Under the pieces are notes generated by a model. That model had not been told where the DNA came from, made no database searches, and worked only from the letters and a program-made list of their open reading frames with translations. Made by a program: the position numbers and the translations under genes. Of a DNA stretch of 64,000 nucleotides, positions 12,405 to 24,043 are shown piece by piece. How positions within the stretch are numbered: the first letter of the stretch is position 1; every line of letters begins with the position of its first letter. The stretch comes from Alligator mississippiensis (Eukaryota; Chordata; Crocodylia; Alligatoridae), in contig NC_081827.1 of assembly GCF_030867095.1 (NCBI RefSeq), forward strand, positions 48,024,001 through 48,088,000, read 5' to 3'.

Positions 12405-12625
12405 CAGGGGTGTCCAGCTTCTAAGTAGCAGGAGGCTCAGTGCCCCATGACCTGAGCCCCACTCCCAAGGGAACCATGTGTATGTGAAAAGCTGGGAGAA
12501 GAAGGGGTAACCAGAGACTCCAGCTAGTATCCCAGCAGAGTGATGAGGGAAGCGGCAGCCAGGGGCCACAACTTAACCCTTCATGGACTGCAATGTGCAC
12601 ATGGGCCACCACTTGGACAACCCTG
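12405..12625 (+). mobile_element. hAT-type MITE
   Basis: It starts CAGGGGTGTCCAGCTT and ends CTTGGACAACCCTG, giving a terminal inverted repeat of about 12 bases of the common hAT form. It is flanked by AGGTAGAT (12397-12404) and AAATAGAT (12626-12633), matching at 6 of 8 positions as an aged 8-bp target duplication. No coding capacity. Confidence 0.7.
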
Positions 12626-12633
12626 AAATAGAT

Positions 12634-13879
12634 ATTTGACTGGCATAAAATTACTTACATCCATTGACTTCCATGGTTTCTGCTATGTTGTGCCACCTGA
12701 AGATCTGGCCTTTGCAGTGGCTTTCAAGAGGTTGGAGGAAATGGGATGACACAGCAAAAAATGAAGGGGAACTTTGCTTGGAATAAGCAAACAATAATTT
12801 AAATGTTCTAAATTTTCTGTGGAATAGATTCTGGATTGGTAGATGTGCAGTAATGGAGACTATAAATTAAGCAGGCAAAGAAAAGAAGAAAGGTTATAGC
12901 ACTGAGGCTGATGAAAGGCATCTAAAATACTAGAATTACGTCAGAGTAGTGTTTGCAATGTTACTGAAAGCAGAAAGTTCATATTAGAATTTCCTCTTAT
13001 AAATTTTCTAAAAATAGATACTGAAAGTATTTAAAAAACAAACTTTGAAAACAGTGTTTTTTAATCTAGTAGGAAATTTGTAGTGTGTCTGACTTGTGCA
13101 CCCAATTTGCCAATTTTATCATAAATATTAACATAAGAGACCTTATTTTCATTTTAGCAGTCTTTCATTACCCAAAGAGTGAGAATCTGTTTGAAGAGTC
13201 TAATGAGTGAGTATATGAAAATGCATACTATCTCTCTGTTATAGAGGTTAGTGGTTAATATACCAGCAATCTGATTTTTTTTAAAGCCAAAGGCAGAAAG
13301 AGATGTCATCCAGAACAGAATAACCTCCTTGTCTTTTTCTTCTATTTCTCAAACCCATATAAAAGCTGTGCTTGAGCTAAGAAATTCTTCTTTTTAATGA
13401 CTCAACCGCCAGCAAAAAATCCCACTCCCACACACCTTTTGTGTGGTGAAAGCCTACGTAACTAGTGTCACTTTGTTTTGGTATAAAAAGGAAAACATAT
13501 ACCCTACCTTTTATGATTAATACTGCATTGTGTACTAACAGTAGAGTCTCTATATTCCTGAAAATGCACTGTAGCTGTTAGCCAGTGAACTTGTCTGAAT
13601 ATTGATACCAAATCACTGACATTCCTGAATGCACAGCTGACCCCCACTAATTTGTCCTAAAGATTGGGAGGCTCAAATAAGTAAGGAGCTACACAGACAA
13701 AGCAAGGTAATGCATCACCAAAAATATTTTGTTAACTTATTTGACAAAAGCAGGTTAGTTCTTAATGCTAATTAGACCCATTTGGAAATATTCCCACTTT
13801 ATTTCCACTGAAGAATACTAATTAATCAACACTGAAGCACTCCACAGCACTCTCAGATTTAATAAAACATTTGAAGAAA
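12634..13879. other. AT-rich non-coding DNA
   Basis: No gene, no clear repeat end and no conserved motif recognised by eye. Confidence 0.55.
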
Positions 13880-15130
13880 CCACCTACCTGCCTCCCAGTG
13901 GACCACCTAGAGGCAGTCAGCAATCTGCTAACTTTGGGCACTCTACCTGGGCACAAGGTTCTTTGATTTCTAAGGGCCTCACTATTAGGCAGGGAGCTTG
14001 AAGGCTGTATGTGTATTTGTTTGGAAGTTTTATGTTGAAAGTTTCTTTGGATGGATTTTGTTCTGACAGGGAAAGGTTAATGGCTGGATTGTAGGAGAGC
14101 TGCATGTGGCCTGGCTAATTACAGTCTGCCCTCTGGATGGTGCTGGATGGATCACTTTCCTAAGAACTCTGGCTTTTTCGAGAACCTGGGTGGAGAAGGA
14201 GATATAAGCCCAGGAGCTGGAGTGTGCACATGCCTGTGTGAGAGCCTGCAGCCTGATGGAGTCCACAGAAGCCTGCTGGTGTGAAGATCCAGAGGCCATG
14301 TCCAGATGAGCATGGACATTTGTTTCCCTGGGGACAAGAAGCAGTGACAAGTATCAGCAGTGGAGACAAATAGCTGTGGTGTGCAGCAGGTTACCCCAGA
14401 TGGGGTAGAGGAGACAGGGACCAGCTACTGTGCTGGCTCCAGCAGCCCTATGTGGGGTACTGGGGGGTCAGGGAGCTGCAGCTGCAGTGGACCTGCATTT
14501 GGAAGCCTGTCTAGCCAGGCTCCAGTTTTGGGCATATGCAGTGCCACCATGTGTACTGCCCTGCTTTTTTTGTCATGGCTTTTTGTTTGTTTGGTTGAAC
14601 CCCAGAATCTCCCAGCGTCAAAACTCTCCCCCCCCCCCCCCCCAACCACCACCACGCTGCAAAGTAGCAGCACAGGGAATGCCTGCATGTGCAGTGTGCG
14701 GCACCACGGACAGGTCTGCGGTATCACATACTGTATGTCCACACTCACCTGGATACAATCAGAGAAGGGAGATGGAGGGTATCTGCCATGTGGGGACTGC
14801 AGCAGAAAAGCCTGGAGCAGTGGGGCAGAGGCAAGCTGCTAAGGGAAGCAGAGAAGCCAAGACCTCCTGGGACAAGGAGCTCGCTACAGAGACAGTGATG
14901 ATTTCTGCCTGCCACTGAAACCAGCTGTGGACTGTAAAGTGTCCTGTATCTCACCCTGTGGGGAATTTGTACCTTCATGGACTTAGCCAACTCAAGGTCC
15001 CATCACACCATAGAAGCCCCAGATAGAGCCCTCCACTCTTCCATAGGGAGTCTTTTCAGACTGCCCCTGACTCCAAGCAGACAATCTGGAAAGTCTTCTG
15101 AACTAATGTAAGCTGACCCCTACATTACCC
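13880..15130 (+). mobile_element. possible LTR-like segment
   Basis: The composition changes to GC-rich here and there is a TATA-like GATATAAGCCC near 14200 on the plus strand followed by GC-rich sequence and a 16-base C run at 14628-14643. I could not fix TG...CA ends or a target duplication. The open frames at 14360-14918 overlap each other in several frames and have no family signature. It is listed as a candidate only; plain unique DNA is an alternative. Confidence 0.25.
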
Positions 15131-15575
15131 AACCCCCCAAAAAATTTGAACCAATTTTTTTTTTTAATGGAAATTCCTCTTAGCAGTACATATTTCAATT
15201 TTCACATCTTATTCAGAATAGCAAAGAAGAGAAATTCTGTTTCAGCCACTTCCAAAAGTCATGGTTTATATAGACCTCTAATGAAAGTTTTATATATATT
15301 GTATAATCTGATAAAAGTAATTGTATTAATGTGAGACCCTTTTGTTAAGCATGATTATTAGTTTTGTCTTATGTATGGGAATTTTCACAGATTTCTTGTG
15401 GCTTCCAAACAGTCTAGCAGGCAGAGTCTGTAATTTGAGGTTCTCTTTGTACAAGTTTACTGAACAAACAGATGCATAAATAGAAGTTGGAACAGAAAAA
15501 ATATGTATTAACATACCTTTCAGCTAGATACATTATTATTGGTATAATCAAAGCAGGTCTAGATTTACTGTAGGT

Positions 15576-16026
15576 CAGGGGTCACCAACCAGTGGATCTC
15601 CATCCACCAATAGATCTCAGAACCTCTTGTGGTAGATCTTGGAGCCTCTTGGAGTCAATCCAAAGCTGGGGAGGGGGGCTGAGTGCCCATGTGCATGCCT
15701 GCGTGTGTCCGTCCACGGGAGATGGAAGGGGCGGAGGTTAGATTGAAGCCCCACGGTGAGAAACAGTGCCGCAGAGGCAGGAGCAAGGGTAAGTTGTGTG
15801 GGGCTCCAGCTGGGTGGAATATACCTGTTGGGGAGGCGCGCCCCCAAATAATTTTTTATCCCTCTGCCTCGATCTGCCCCCTGCCCTTCCCTCCCCACAG
15901 ACTTACCTGCTGGGCTGGGGCAGGGGAGGGGGGGCAGTGGTGGTGGTGGTGGTGGTGCACGGTAGATCTTGGGTTGCTTTTAAATGCCAAAGGTGATCTC
16001 CTGCTTAACAAAGATGGAGACCACTG
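15576..16026 (+). mobile_element. hAT-type MITE
   Basis: It starts CAGGGGTCACCAACCAGTGG and ends GGAGACCACTG, a degenerate inverted repeat of the CAGNGGTCNCCAA type. Internal ATAGATCTCAG / GGTAGATCTTGG strings recur within it, and a (GGT)n run lies near 15937-15955. No convincing target duplication was found. Confidence 0.55.
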
Positions 16027-17190
16027 CAGTAGTAATACAAGTAGGAGTGGGTCTTCAAGATGGATTCAGATAGGGTGAAGGTTGCTAAAGAAACTTGACT
16101 TGTAAGTAAATCATTATATATGCAGTTTAAGAGAGTGCTAATATACTGATTTGTGCCATATCATTTTCTTCCAAGGAATGATTTCTAAACTAATATAATA
16201 ATGAATCCAAAATGTTGAAAGAATTCCTAAAATATATTTAATTATCAAATTGGTTATACTAATTTCAAATGATTGATATAATTGAATAGTTGCTGTCAAA
16301 TCTCCATTAAAAGAGTTAATTATATAACCTAGAATGTAAATAGACATGCATTTCTGGGAGAAATTTTTTTGTCCTGTTATCCTTTGTTCCATTTTAAGTA
16401 CCTATGAAGTACCTGAGATAGAAAATGTACCAATGCTTTTTCCCCTGGGACAGTACTGTGTACATGTGTAAACGAATTGGGACTCATTCAAGTTAATTGC
16501 TATTCATTGCAGGAGCAAGCCTGTCAGAGGGGCAGCAATGCAGTTGGGAAGGGCTACATGTGTCAATGGCTATGCCACTCCTCTTTTTTGTCCCAGGATT
16601 TAGATGCATAACAATAGAGCACAACCCACAGGGACAGCAACAACTTCCAGCTGTCACCATGCAGGCCAAACAATCATGAAGCTGCAGCAGCAGCTGTTAT
16701 TTTTCTTCCCATCCCTTCCTTCTTCCCTCCCCAACCTGGAACCCAGGGCTGCTGCCCCAATCTCCCTGCCCTGGTCACGCTACTGCCACCTTTTGACTCA
16801 GTTCAATCAGGACCACCTCAAAGGAGATGTCTGTTTAAAGCCCTAGATTCTCAAAATCTTTCAATCAGTATAATCCCACTGTGAATTTATGCAGATTTCT
16901 AGCTGCTGCAAATATGGCCTAGAAGGCTGTTTCCAGTGGAGCTCACTACAGTTGACTAAGGCAACACTATCTGATTAGACCTGAAGAGCATTATGTGGGC
17001 TCTTGACAAGATAGAGACTTACAAAGAAGTGAGCTCTAGAGGATAACATCTATAGCTGAGACTGTTTGATGAATTGCCTTTGTGTGGAGGAGCAGGTGAA
17101 TCAAAGGAAAGTTAAAAGCCACAGGAAACAATAGGAGGCAGTTCAGAAATCCAAGTCTGTCTTTTCAGTGAATCCTGAGACCCAAAAAAG
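16027..17190. other. non-coding DNA
   Basis: No gene recognised. Sequence is AT-rich up to about 16400, then mixed. Confidence 0.5.
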
Positions 17191-17199
17191 CTCTACTAC

Positions 17200-17706
17200 T
17201 GGTTCTTTCTAGGGCCACATTTACCACTACTCCACTGGCTCTCTACTTGCCACATATACAGGCAGATAAAGGGGCAGCAGTGGAAGTGGAGAGGCACCAC
17301 AGGGCAGCACATGTGTGGGCTCTGGGAGGCCACAGCAAGAAAGGCCCAGCAGCAGCAAGATGGAGGCAGCTGCTTTTCCACCATGCCTACCAGCAACTTC
17401 TGCCTAGCCACCACCACTGCTCATCATGGGTGGGCAGGTCCAGAGTGAGCATGAGGTAGGTTGGGGCCAGAGTTGGGGCCTTGCACATGAATCCCAGCTG
17501 GTCTGGAGCTCTGCCTGCAACAGGCACAGGGCAGGCTGGGGCTGTGCATTCAGCTGCTGCTGGGTGCTGGTAGCAGTGGTGATGGCGGGAAGGAGCTACA
17601 GGGAGCATGGGTTCCAACCTGTTGTGGGAGGGAGTGCTGACCAGCCTGCAACAGCTCCCCAAAACTGCCTATGTGGCCCACAGGCCCAAATAATTGCTCA
17701 CCCCTG
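17200..17706 (-). mobile_element. hAT-type element, one end recognised
   Basis: The right edge reads TTGCTCACCCCTG, the complement of the CAGGGGTGAGCAA end typical of hAT elements. The interior has the CACAGGCCC-type string common in these repeats. The left end was not found, so the start is approximate. Confidence 0.35.
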
Positions 17707-18042
17707 CCCTAGACCCTGTGTTTGTAATGACTCCGATGAAAAGCCCTCCGTTATGTCAGCACCCCCTAGTAAAAACAGCAGATATTGATGGAAGTTTTTC
17801 TGTCTGCATAGCTACATACCTCTCCCAACGCCATTATCAAAACCAGCAAAAGTTCTTTTCACCAATATAGGTGTGCCTATTCCAGGGTTAGTTACTGCAG
17901 AAGTAAAGGCTGTGTGTCATGACCCCACTACATTTTTGGGTGTTCACAAGATGGCATTCATGTTTTCTTGAATTTGTGTTACTGATATGGCATGTGTGAT
18001 GTCATTGAAAAGCCACTGTTATGCAGTAGTTGTGTGTCTGTA

Positions 18043-18235
18043 GAAATACATACATACATACATATAACACAGACACACACATATATGTATGTATACACAT
18101 ACAAATATTAATGCGTGTGTCACTTTTATCACTGTATACTGCCTGTATGTTATGTATATACACACACACTACACAGACACAGACACACACACACACACAC
18201 AGACACACACACACATATACACGTACAAATATTAG
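18043..18235 (+). repeat. (CA)n and (CATA)n microsatellite
   Basis: Alternating (CATA)n at 18048-18063 and (CA)n blocks at 18160-18220, interrupted. Frames read through it give only Cys/Val or Thr/His repeats and are not genes. Confidence 0.9.
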
Positions 18236-18306
18236 TGTGTGTGCGTGTCACTTTCGTCATTGTATACTGCCTCTTTATCTTTATGATTTTTGGTCATGGT
18301 TTAGTC

Positions 18307-18742
18307 CAGTGGTGCTCAACCTTTCTGCTGTATGGGCTGGATGGATGGTCCTCTGTTTGTCTGTGGACTAGTCAGGCCAACGGACCGAATCTGGTATGCA
18401 GGGTAGGCATGGTAGGGCCTGGTCCAGCCACAGAGATAGGGAGTGGAGGGCAGCCATGGTCTGGCCCTGATCTCACCATGTGTGGGGGAGGGGGACGGGG
18501 ACATGGCCCACCTCTTTTCTGGCCACATGGAGCAAAGAGAGGGGCCATGGCCCAGCCCCAACCTGGCAATGTAAGGCTTAGGAATTTAGCAGCAGGGGAG
18601 GGGTGGCCATTAATATGGGGCCAGATTAATGGCCACCCCTCCCCTGCTGCCAAATTTCCTAACCTGGAGGGAGCCCTGTGGGCTGGATGCCATGGCTCTA
18701 TGGGCCAGATTTGACACACAGGCCAGGGGTTAAGTACCCCTG
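18307..18742 (+). mobile_element. hAT-type MITE with perfect 8-bp target duplication
   Basis: The start CAGTGGTGCTCAACC and the end GGGGTTAAGTACCCCTG form a hAT terminal inverted repeat. The flanks GTTTAGTC (18299-18306) and GTTTAGTC (18743-18750) are identical. The interior carries an inverted repeat around ATTAATGGCCACCCCTCCCC (about 18590-18660). No transposase frame of convincing length. Confidence 0.9.
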
Positions 18743-19023
18743 GTTTAGTCAAAGAATTCAAGGGGTGCATACTTAAGGAAAACGGAGTAGGCAATGCTGT
18801 CAAATATCTCTAGCCATTGTGTGACTAGGGCAAGAACAATTGCCACTCCCAAACACAGGCAGAAGGAGCTACTGTTGGTATGGGCACCCAGGATACTGTC
18901 TGCCTGTAGTAACAAAATCAACCCTTCAATTGTGAAGGGATCTCAGAGTAAAGGACCATTGGCTAGAGGAATTTCACGTGCCTTGGGAAAGAGAAATTTC
19001 TAGGGGATTTTGAGATTCACGAG

Positions 19024-19445
19024 TAGGGCCCTACTGAATTTGCAGCAGAAATGGACTGTAATGCGGTTCCTTTAATTTTGCAGCTTCCCCCGCCCGCCCC
19101 CACCCCTGCCGCTGATTGGTGAAGGGGCCCCACTTGTGGCTTCCTCCTGATCAGCAAAGAAGTGAAAACCACAGTTTTAAACTTGGTGCTTATTTTGCCT
19201 CCCCGCCAGTCAGCAGGAAGCAGCGAGGCCCTCAGGGCCCCTCAGCCAATCAACGGTGGGAGGCAAAAACAGCACCATGTTTAAAACTGTGGTTTTCACT
19301 TCCCTGCCAATCAGGAGCAAGCTGCAAGCAGGACCCCTCCACCAATCAGCAATGGGGGAGCACGTGGGGGAACCTGCAACTTTAAAGGAGCTGCAGTGCT
19401 GTGATTAAATGAGCCCACTTCTGCTGTAATTTCAGTAGGGCCCTA
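19024..19445 (+). mobile_element. hAT-type MITE, TAGGGCCCTACTGAA family
   Basis: The left end TAGGGCCCTACTGAATTTGC and the right end, whose complement reads TAGGGCCCTACTGAAATTAC, form an inverted repeat of about 30 bases. The flanks TTCACGAG and CTCATGAG match at 6 of 8 positions. The interior contains a second inverted repeat: GTGAAAACCACAGTTTTAAA at about 19162 against its complement near 19280. Confidence 0.8.
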
Positions 19446-20110
19446 CTCATGAGCAATAGGACAATGCTGATGGAGGTGGTGAGTTGGCTTTGAGGTATTT
19501 TAGAAGTTGTTTAGGAGATAACCCTCATCTTTGGATTATCCCTGGCTTGGGGAGACTTTCCCAGTGGTCAGGGCTGGCAGGATCAATAGATCTCTGAAAA
19601 TACTGGCAGGACTCTCACAGAAGTTAGATTGTAGCCAGATGAGAAAGTAAAATACTTCACTTGGCTTTTTTGTTCTGCCTTCAAACTATATGGTATTTTT
19701 TTCTTCTTGAATTATTCCTTTCTCCTATATAATAAATTATTTTGATCTTTTGTCTCAGCACCGCGCAGCGCCCTGCAGAGCCAGGCTTCACCCACATGAT
19801 GCAACAGTGGCAGCGCAGGTGCCAGTGCTGATCCCTGCTGCCCCACACCATGCGGGGGGCGATGTGTGAAGAGGCCCCAGTGGCCTCAACAGCCGCTGCT
19901 ACAGCTGATGATTGTGGGGATGCTGGGGCTAGGGGCAGCAGAAATCAGGAACTGAGACCAGGTGGAGTAACAATCGGCAGGGGGGGGGCAGGTTGGGAGA
20001 ACAAGCAGGGTCTGGGGCCAGGTGAGGGGGGTGATAGCCCTTGTGGCGGGGGGCGGGTAATGGAGGGGTGGTAGCCCCTGCGAGAGTGGTGGGCACTGTA
20101 GGGTGGGCTG

Positions 20111-20386
20111 TGTGGCAGGCCAGTAGGGGGTGTTCCTGTGTTGAGCCACCCACCTCACTGTGCCCAACCACCTTCCAGGCTCCGAGTGCCTCCCTGGGGG
20201 TGCCTCACATCTGGCCAACCCTACTCCTGGAGCACACCCACTAGCCTGGGGTAAAAACTGCCATCACCCAGGGCTGGGCTTTATTTTGGCTCTGTGCACC
20301 CTAGGAGGCACTCAGAGCCTGGAAGGTGGTCGGGTGCAGTGAGATAGGTGGCTCAACACAGGAGCACCCCCTACTGGCCCGCCACA
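20111..20386 (+). repeat. 5' LTR remnant: inverted plus direct copies of the LTR 3' end
   Basis: Positions 20111-20302 are the reverse complement of the last ~188 bases of the 3' LTR (27585-27772). Positions 20304-20386 are the last ~83 bases of the LTR in direct orientation, ending CCCGCCACA. The segment can therefore fold into a stem of about 85 bases with a loop of ~100. The outer edge TGTGGC abuts the GGCTG duplication, so this structure existed at, or was rebuilt exactly to, the integrated edge. U3 with the promoter is missing at this end. Confidence 0.8.
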
Positions 20387-20388
20387 CG

Positions 20389-20410
20389 TGGTGGTACTGG
20401 TGGGATCCGA
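20389..20410 (+). promoter_or_regulatory. primer binding site, tRNA-Leu-like
   Basis: TGGTGGTACTGGTGGGATCCGA (22 bases) lies two bases after the LTR end. It matches the complement of a vertebrate tRNA-Leu 3' end including CCA at about 18 of 22 positions by my recollection of that tRNA. Its role would be priming minus-strand DNA synthesis. Confidence 0.65.
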
Positions 20411-20523
20411 CAACCTAATGTATTGAAGGCATAATCTGAGGAAGGGAATAGAGTCACTGAAAACCCTTGAGCAAACAATTTCTAATTTGGCATCGGGTCA
20501 ACTGGACAGTTTAGATAGCTAGG

Positions 20524-21468
20524 ATGGCTGACGAGTATGACCACCTGAGAGTGGCTGACTTGAGAGATCTGATGAAAGAGACAGGCCTTCCAGTGAGGAA
20601 GGAGCAAAAGAGAGAAGACCTGATTAAGATCCTGAGTGATAATGACCAGGCAGCAAGATCACCTCCAGCTGTCCATACAGAACCCACGGGGGGCACTGAG
20701 GGGCCACCCTCTGAGTGGGAGTTCCAGAAATTCCAGCTGCAGCTCAAAGCTGAGGAGTGAGAGCGCAAGTTCAAGCATGAGCTAGAATTGAAAAGGATGG
20801 AGTTGGAGGCCCAACGCCAGCATGAGAAGGAACAGCATGAGCATGAGGCTAGAGAAGCCCAGTGCCAACGTGAGGCAGAGGCCGAAGAGGCAAGACTCAA
20901 GTGCGAGCATGAGCTTGCAGTACTCTGGATGCAGGCAAATGCTGAAACAGTGGGTGCCCAGCCCACTCTAGATGCATCCCCCAGACTGAACACCCCAATC
21001 TTCTCTCACTACAAAGACGGGGATGGTCCAGAAGTGTTCCTAAGCATCTTCAAAAACCAAGAGCGCTGATGGAAGTTGCCAAAGGAAGAGTTCATGAAGC
21101 ACATGGCTGCTCTGGTCAAGGGCAACATGTCTGTGGTCCTGAACAGCCTGCCCTCAGAATCAGCAGATAACTATGATGCCTTTAAAAATGCTGTGTGTTC
21201 AAGGTTCAAGTTAGGACTGGATTCTTTCCGGAAAAAATTCTGGAATACCATCCGATAATCAGGGAAGACAATGTTTGATTTTGCGGCCCAGGTGTGGGAC
21301 TCACTCCTTAAATGGACAGACGGAGTCAAGGCTGACAACAGAGAGAAGGCACTAAACCTCATAGCACTGGACCAATTTTATCACTGCTGTCCAAGGGAGA
21401 TTAAAAAAAAGACAGGGCCCCCAAAACTATCCAAGAAGCTGCTGAAATGGCAGACCAACTGTTGCTAA
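20524..21468 (+). pseudogene. gag (N-terminal and capsid part) of the Gmr1-like element
   Basis: One frame from 20524 runs through in-frame stops after 20757, 21066 and 21255. Its N-terminal part is acidic and Lys-rich (a region like DLRDLMKETGLP), followed by a strongly charged Glu/Arg coiled-coil block (about 20760-20930). After that comes a capsid-like region with PKEEFMKHMAAL and SRFKLGLDSFRKKFW, similar in style to SCAN/Gmr1 capsids. A frame change in the A-run near 21405-21415 moves the reading into the next frame at 21447. Gag would form the particle in the cytoplasm; this copy cannot. Confidence 0.75.
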
Positions 21469-22784
21469 ATCGCGAGGGGCTAGACAAGAAACCTCCCTAC
21501 TTTGGGAAGGAACAGAAAGGGTTCCAAAAAGGGGGGAGGGGAGGGGCAGGCCCAAAAGGGGAAAGAGGGCCACCTCCTGCTGAGTGCAAGGCAGCCCCAG
21601 ATTCAGACAAACCACCCAACTTGGAAAAGAGGGGGTGCTATAACTGCAGGGAGCTGGGCCACATCAGGCCCAACTGCCCAAAGCTAAGCAACAAACCCAA
21701 GCCAGTCAGACATGCAACAGCTATAAGCAGTGAGGAGGGAGACCCGAGCCAGTCTGAGGGGCATGCCTGTTGCTACAGGATTACAAACCCAGAGGAGGTG
21801 ATGGCCTTCCACCAGACTAAGATAACAGTAAATGGGAGAACCCTTGTCAGGGAACTGGACACAGAGTCCAGTGTGTCATTAATCAATGCCAACCTTGTTT
21901 CACCTGCAGATATAGTCCCAGGGAGAACACTTACCATTCAAGGGGTAGCGTCCCAGCCATTTGAGGCACCCCTAACCTGTCCCCCCATCGAGTGGAAAGG
22001 CTGCGGGATGTGCATAGAACTGGGTATGTTGGAAGGGGCTCCTGTCCCTATCCTGGTGGGACATGATGTTATAGAGCTAGAATACCTGCAAAGGAAGGAG
22101 GGCCACCTCTTAGAGCTAGAGCCCTACCGTGTTAATGTGGTGACTCGTCAACAGAGCAGAAAGGCTAAGGCAGGAGGAATGGAAACTTCCCAGGGCCTGG
22201 TCACCCAACTGGCTACTGAGGCAGAGGGGGAGGAAGGAGAGATTCGGACTCCCTCTGACTGCAACCAGCCCCTGGCCATTGAGGAAACCAGCTATCTCGA
22301 TGTTGGGTTAAGTGACAGTCCCAGGGAGGAGTCTTGTCAGTCAGTGGCAGAGGAAACTGAGGCTCTTGGGGAGAAGTTAAAGGGCATCCCCAAGGGTGAA
22401 GGCGCACTCCTTACAGGAGCACCAGAACTCTCTGCTGATTGCTTAGCTGGGCAAGAGGAGTTCAGGCAGGAGTTTCTAGAGGACCCAACTTGGAGGAACT
22501 CCGGCATGGCTCAGGAGCAAGAGACAGAGTTCATTCCAGATAAGAGGAAACAGGTGGTCTGGGATAAGGGACTTCTCTATCGGTTGTGGGTACCAAAGAA
22601 CTATGCTGAGACCTGGGAACCCCATCGCCAGCTCATAATACCTCATAAGTTCAGACAACAATTGCTTTCCATGGCTCATGATTTACCATGTGCTGGTTAC
22701 ATGGGCAGGGAACAGACATGCCAGCACCTGCAGGCAAACTTTTATTGGCCCAGAATTGCCCAGAATGTGACAGACTACTGCTGA
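21447..22784 (+). pseudogene. gag zinc knuckle, protease and integrase HHCC region
   Basis: A 445-codon open stretch. Domains in order: CCHC zinc knuckle (C64, C67, H72, C77; nucleotides 21636-21677); retropepsin-like region with LDTES at 137-141 where the active-site Asp-Thr-Gly has Glu in place of Gly, and a downstream ILVGHD (202-207) as expected before the end of the protease; an acidic linker (about 240-360); then the integrase N-terminal region (HDLPCAGYMG..., FYWP) ending at a TGA at 22782-22784 just before SCETC. The second His of the zinc pair appears as Tyr. Protease directly followed by integrase is the Gmr1 order. Confidence 0.8.
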
Positions 22785-22795
22785 TCTTGTGAGAC

Positions 22796-23998
22796 GTGCC
22801 AGGAGATGGGCAAAAGTGGGGACAAGAGAAAGGCTCCCCTACACCCCTCCCGATCATTGATCAACCCTTCCAAAGAGTGGGTATAGACATTGTGTGCCCT
22901 CTGAGGCATAAGACTCATAGAGGGAAGAAACACATCCTGACTCTAGTGGATTTCGCAACTCGGTACCCAGAGGCAATTGCCTTGACCTCCACCGAGGCAC
23001 CTGTAGATGCTGACGCCCTAACCAAGATCTTCTTTCAGCTGGGTTTTCCCTCCAAGATCCTGACTGACAGGGGTGGGAACTTCCTGGCAGAGGTGATGAA
23101 GTGCCTGTGGGAGTGCTGTGGGGTGAAACACCTCAAGACCACAGCCTACCACCCTCAGACAAATGGGCTCATAGAAAGGTTCAATGGGACCTTGAAAGGT
23201 ATGCTAAATGCCTATGTGGACTGTAACCCCAATGACTGGGATGAGAAACTTCCGCATTTGCTCTTTGCCTACCAGGAGGTGCCCCAGGAGTCCACTGGGT
23301 TCTCGCCCTTTGAGCTGATGTTCAGAAGGCGAGTTAGAGGTCCTCTCAATTTGGTGAGAGAAGAGTGGGAAGGGAAAATCTCTTCCACCAAGACCTCCAT
23401 GGTAGAATACGTGCTCAGCTTTCATCAGAAGCTAACTGACATGATGAAGGTGGCACGAGACTCCCTGGCCTAGGCCCAGGAGAAGCAAAGCACCTAGTAT
23501 GATGAAAAGGCTAGCTTATGTACCTTCAAATGAGGTGATAAGGTCATGGTTTTTCTGCCACTAAAGATAGACAAGCTGCAAGCAGCTTGGGAAGGTCCCC
23601 ATGTCATCCTGGACAAGCTGGATGATGTGACCTATGTAGTGGCCAGGAGTGGGAAAAAGCCTAAGACAGTTCATGTGAACATGCTTAAACCATACTTTAA
23701 TAGAAGTGATGCAGTATTCCAGATTTCCTCAGTAGAAGGATCACCTGAAGATCCAGAGGAGCCGGTCATGTGTGTTGACTGGGATGGAGAGTCAGGAATA
23801 GAGGAACTCTACCTGCTGGACCATCTGCCCTCCCACGACAAGGACAAGCTGCTCACAGCACTCAAAGGCTTTGAGACAGTGTTCTCCAACAAACCAGGTA
23901 AAACGGACCTGGCAGTAGACTCTATAGACACGGGCAGCCATCACCCTATCCAATCCAAACCTTACCCGGTTAACAAGAAGGTGAGGCAAGAAATAACG
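22796..23998 (+). pseudogene. integrase core and C-terminal region
   Basis: The frame from 22796 carries the DDE catalytic triad: D31 in GIDIV, D91 in LTDRGG, and E127 in HPQTNGLIERFNG, with 35 residues between the last two as in retroviral-type integrases. A TAG ends the first stretch at 23471-23473. The same frame resumes at 23546 with a GPY/F-like C-terminal module (AAWEGPHVILDKL...YVV...VHVNMLKPY), and then a linker up to a TGA at about 23999. The reading frame differs from the preceding entry, so a frameshift lies near 22840. The product would join element cDNA to chromosomal DNA. Catalytic residues remain although the gene is broken. Confidence 0.85.
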
Positions 23999-24043
23999 TG
24001 AAAGATCACAGAGACGAAAGGGTTAGGGGTAATCTGGCCTTCA

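Noticed and set aside
14360..14918. Two overlapping plus-strand ORFs of ~160 codons
   Set aside because: Different frames of the same GC-rich DNA with a C16 run in the middle; neither has recognisable features.
18030..18371. Thr/His-rich ORF
   Set aside because: Reads through a CA microsatellite.
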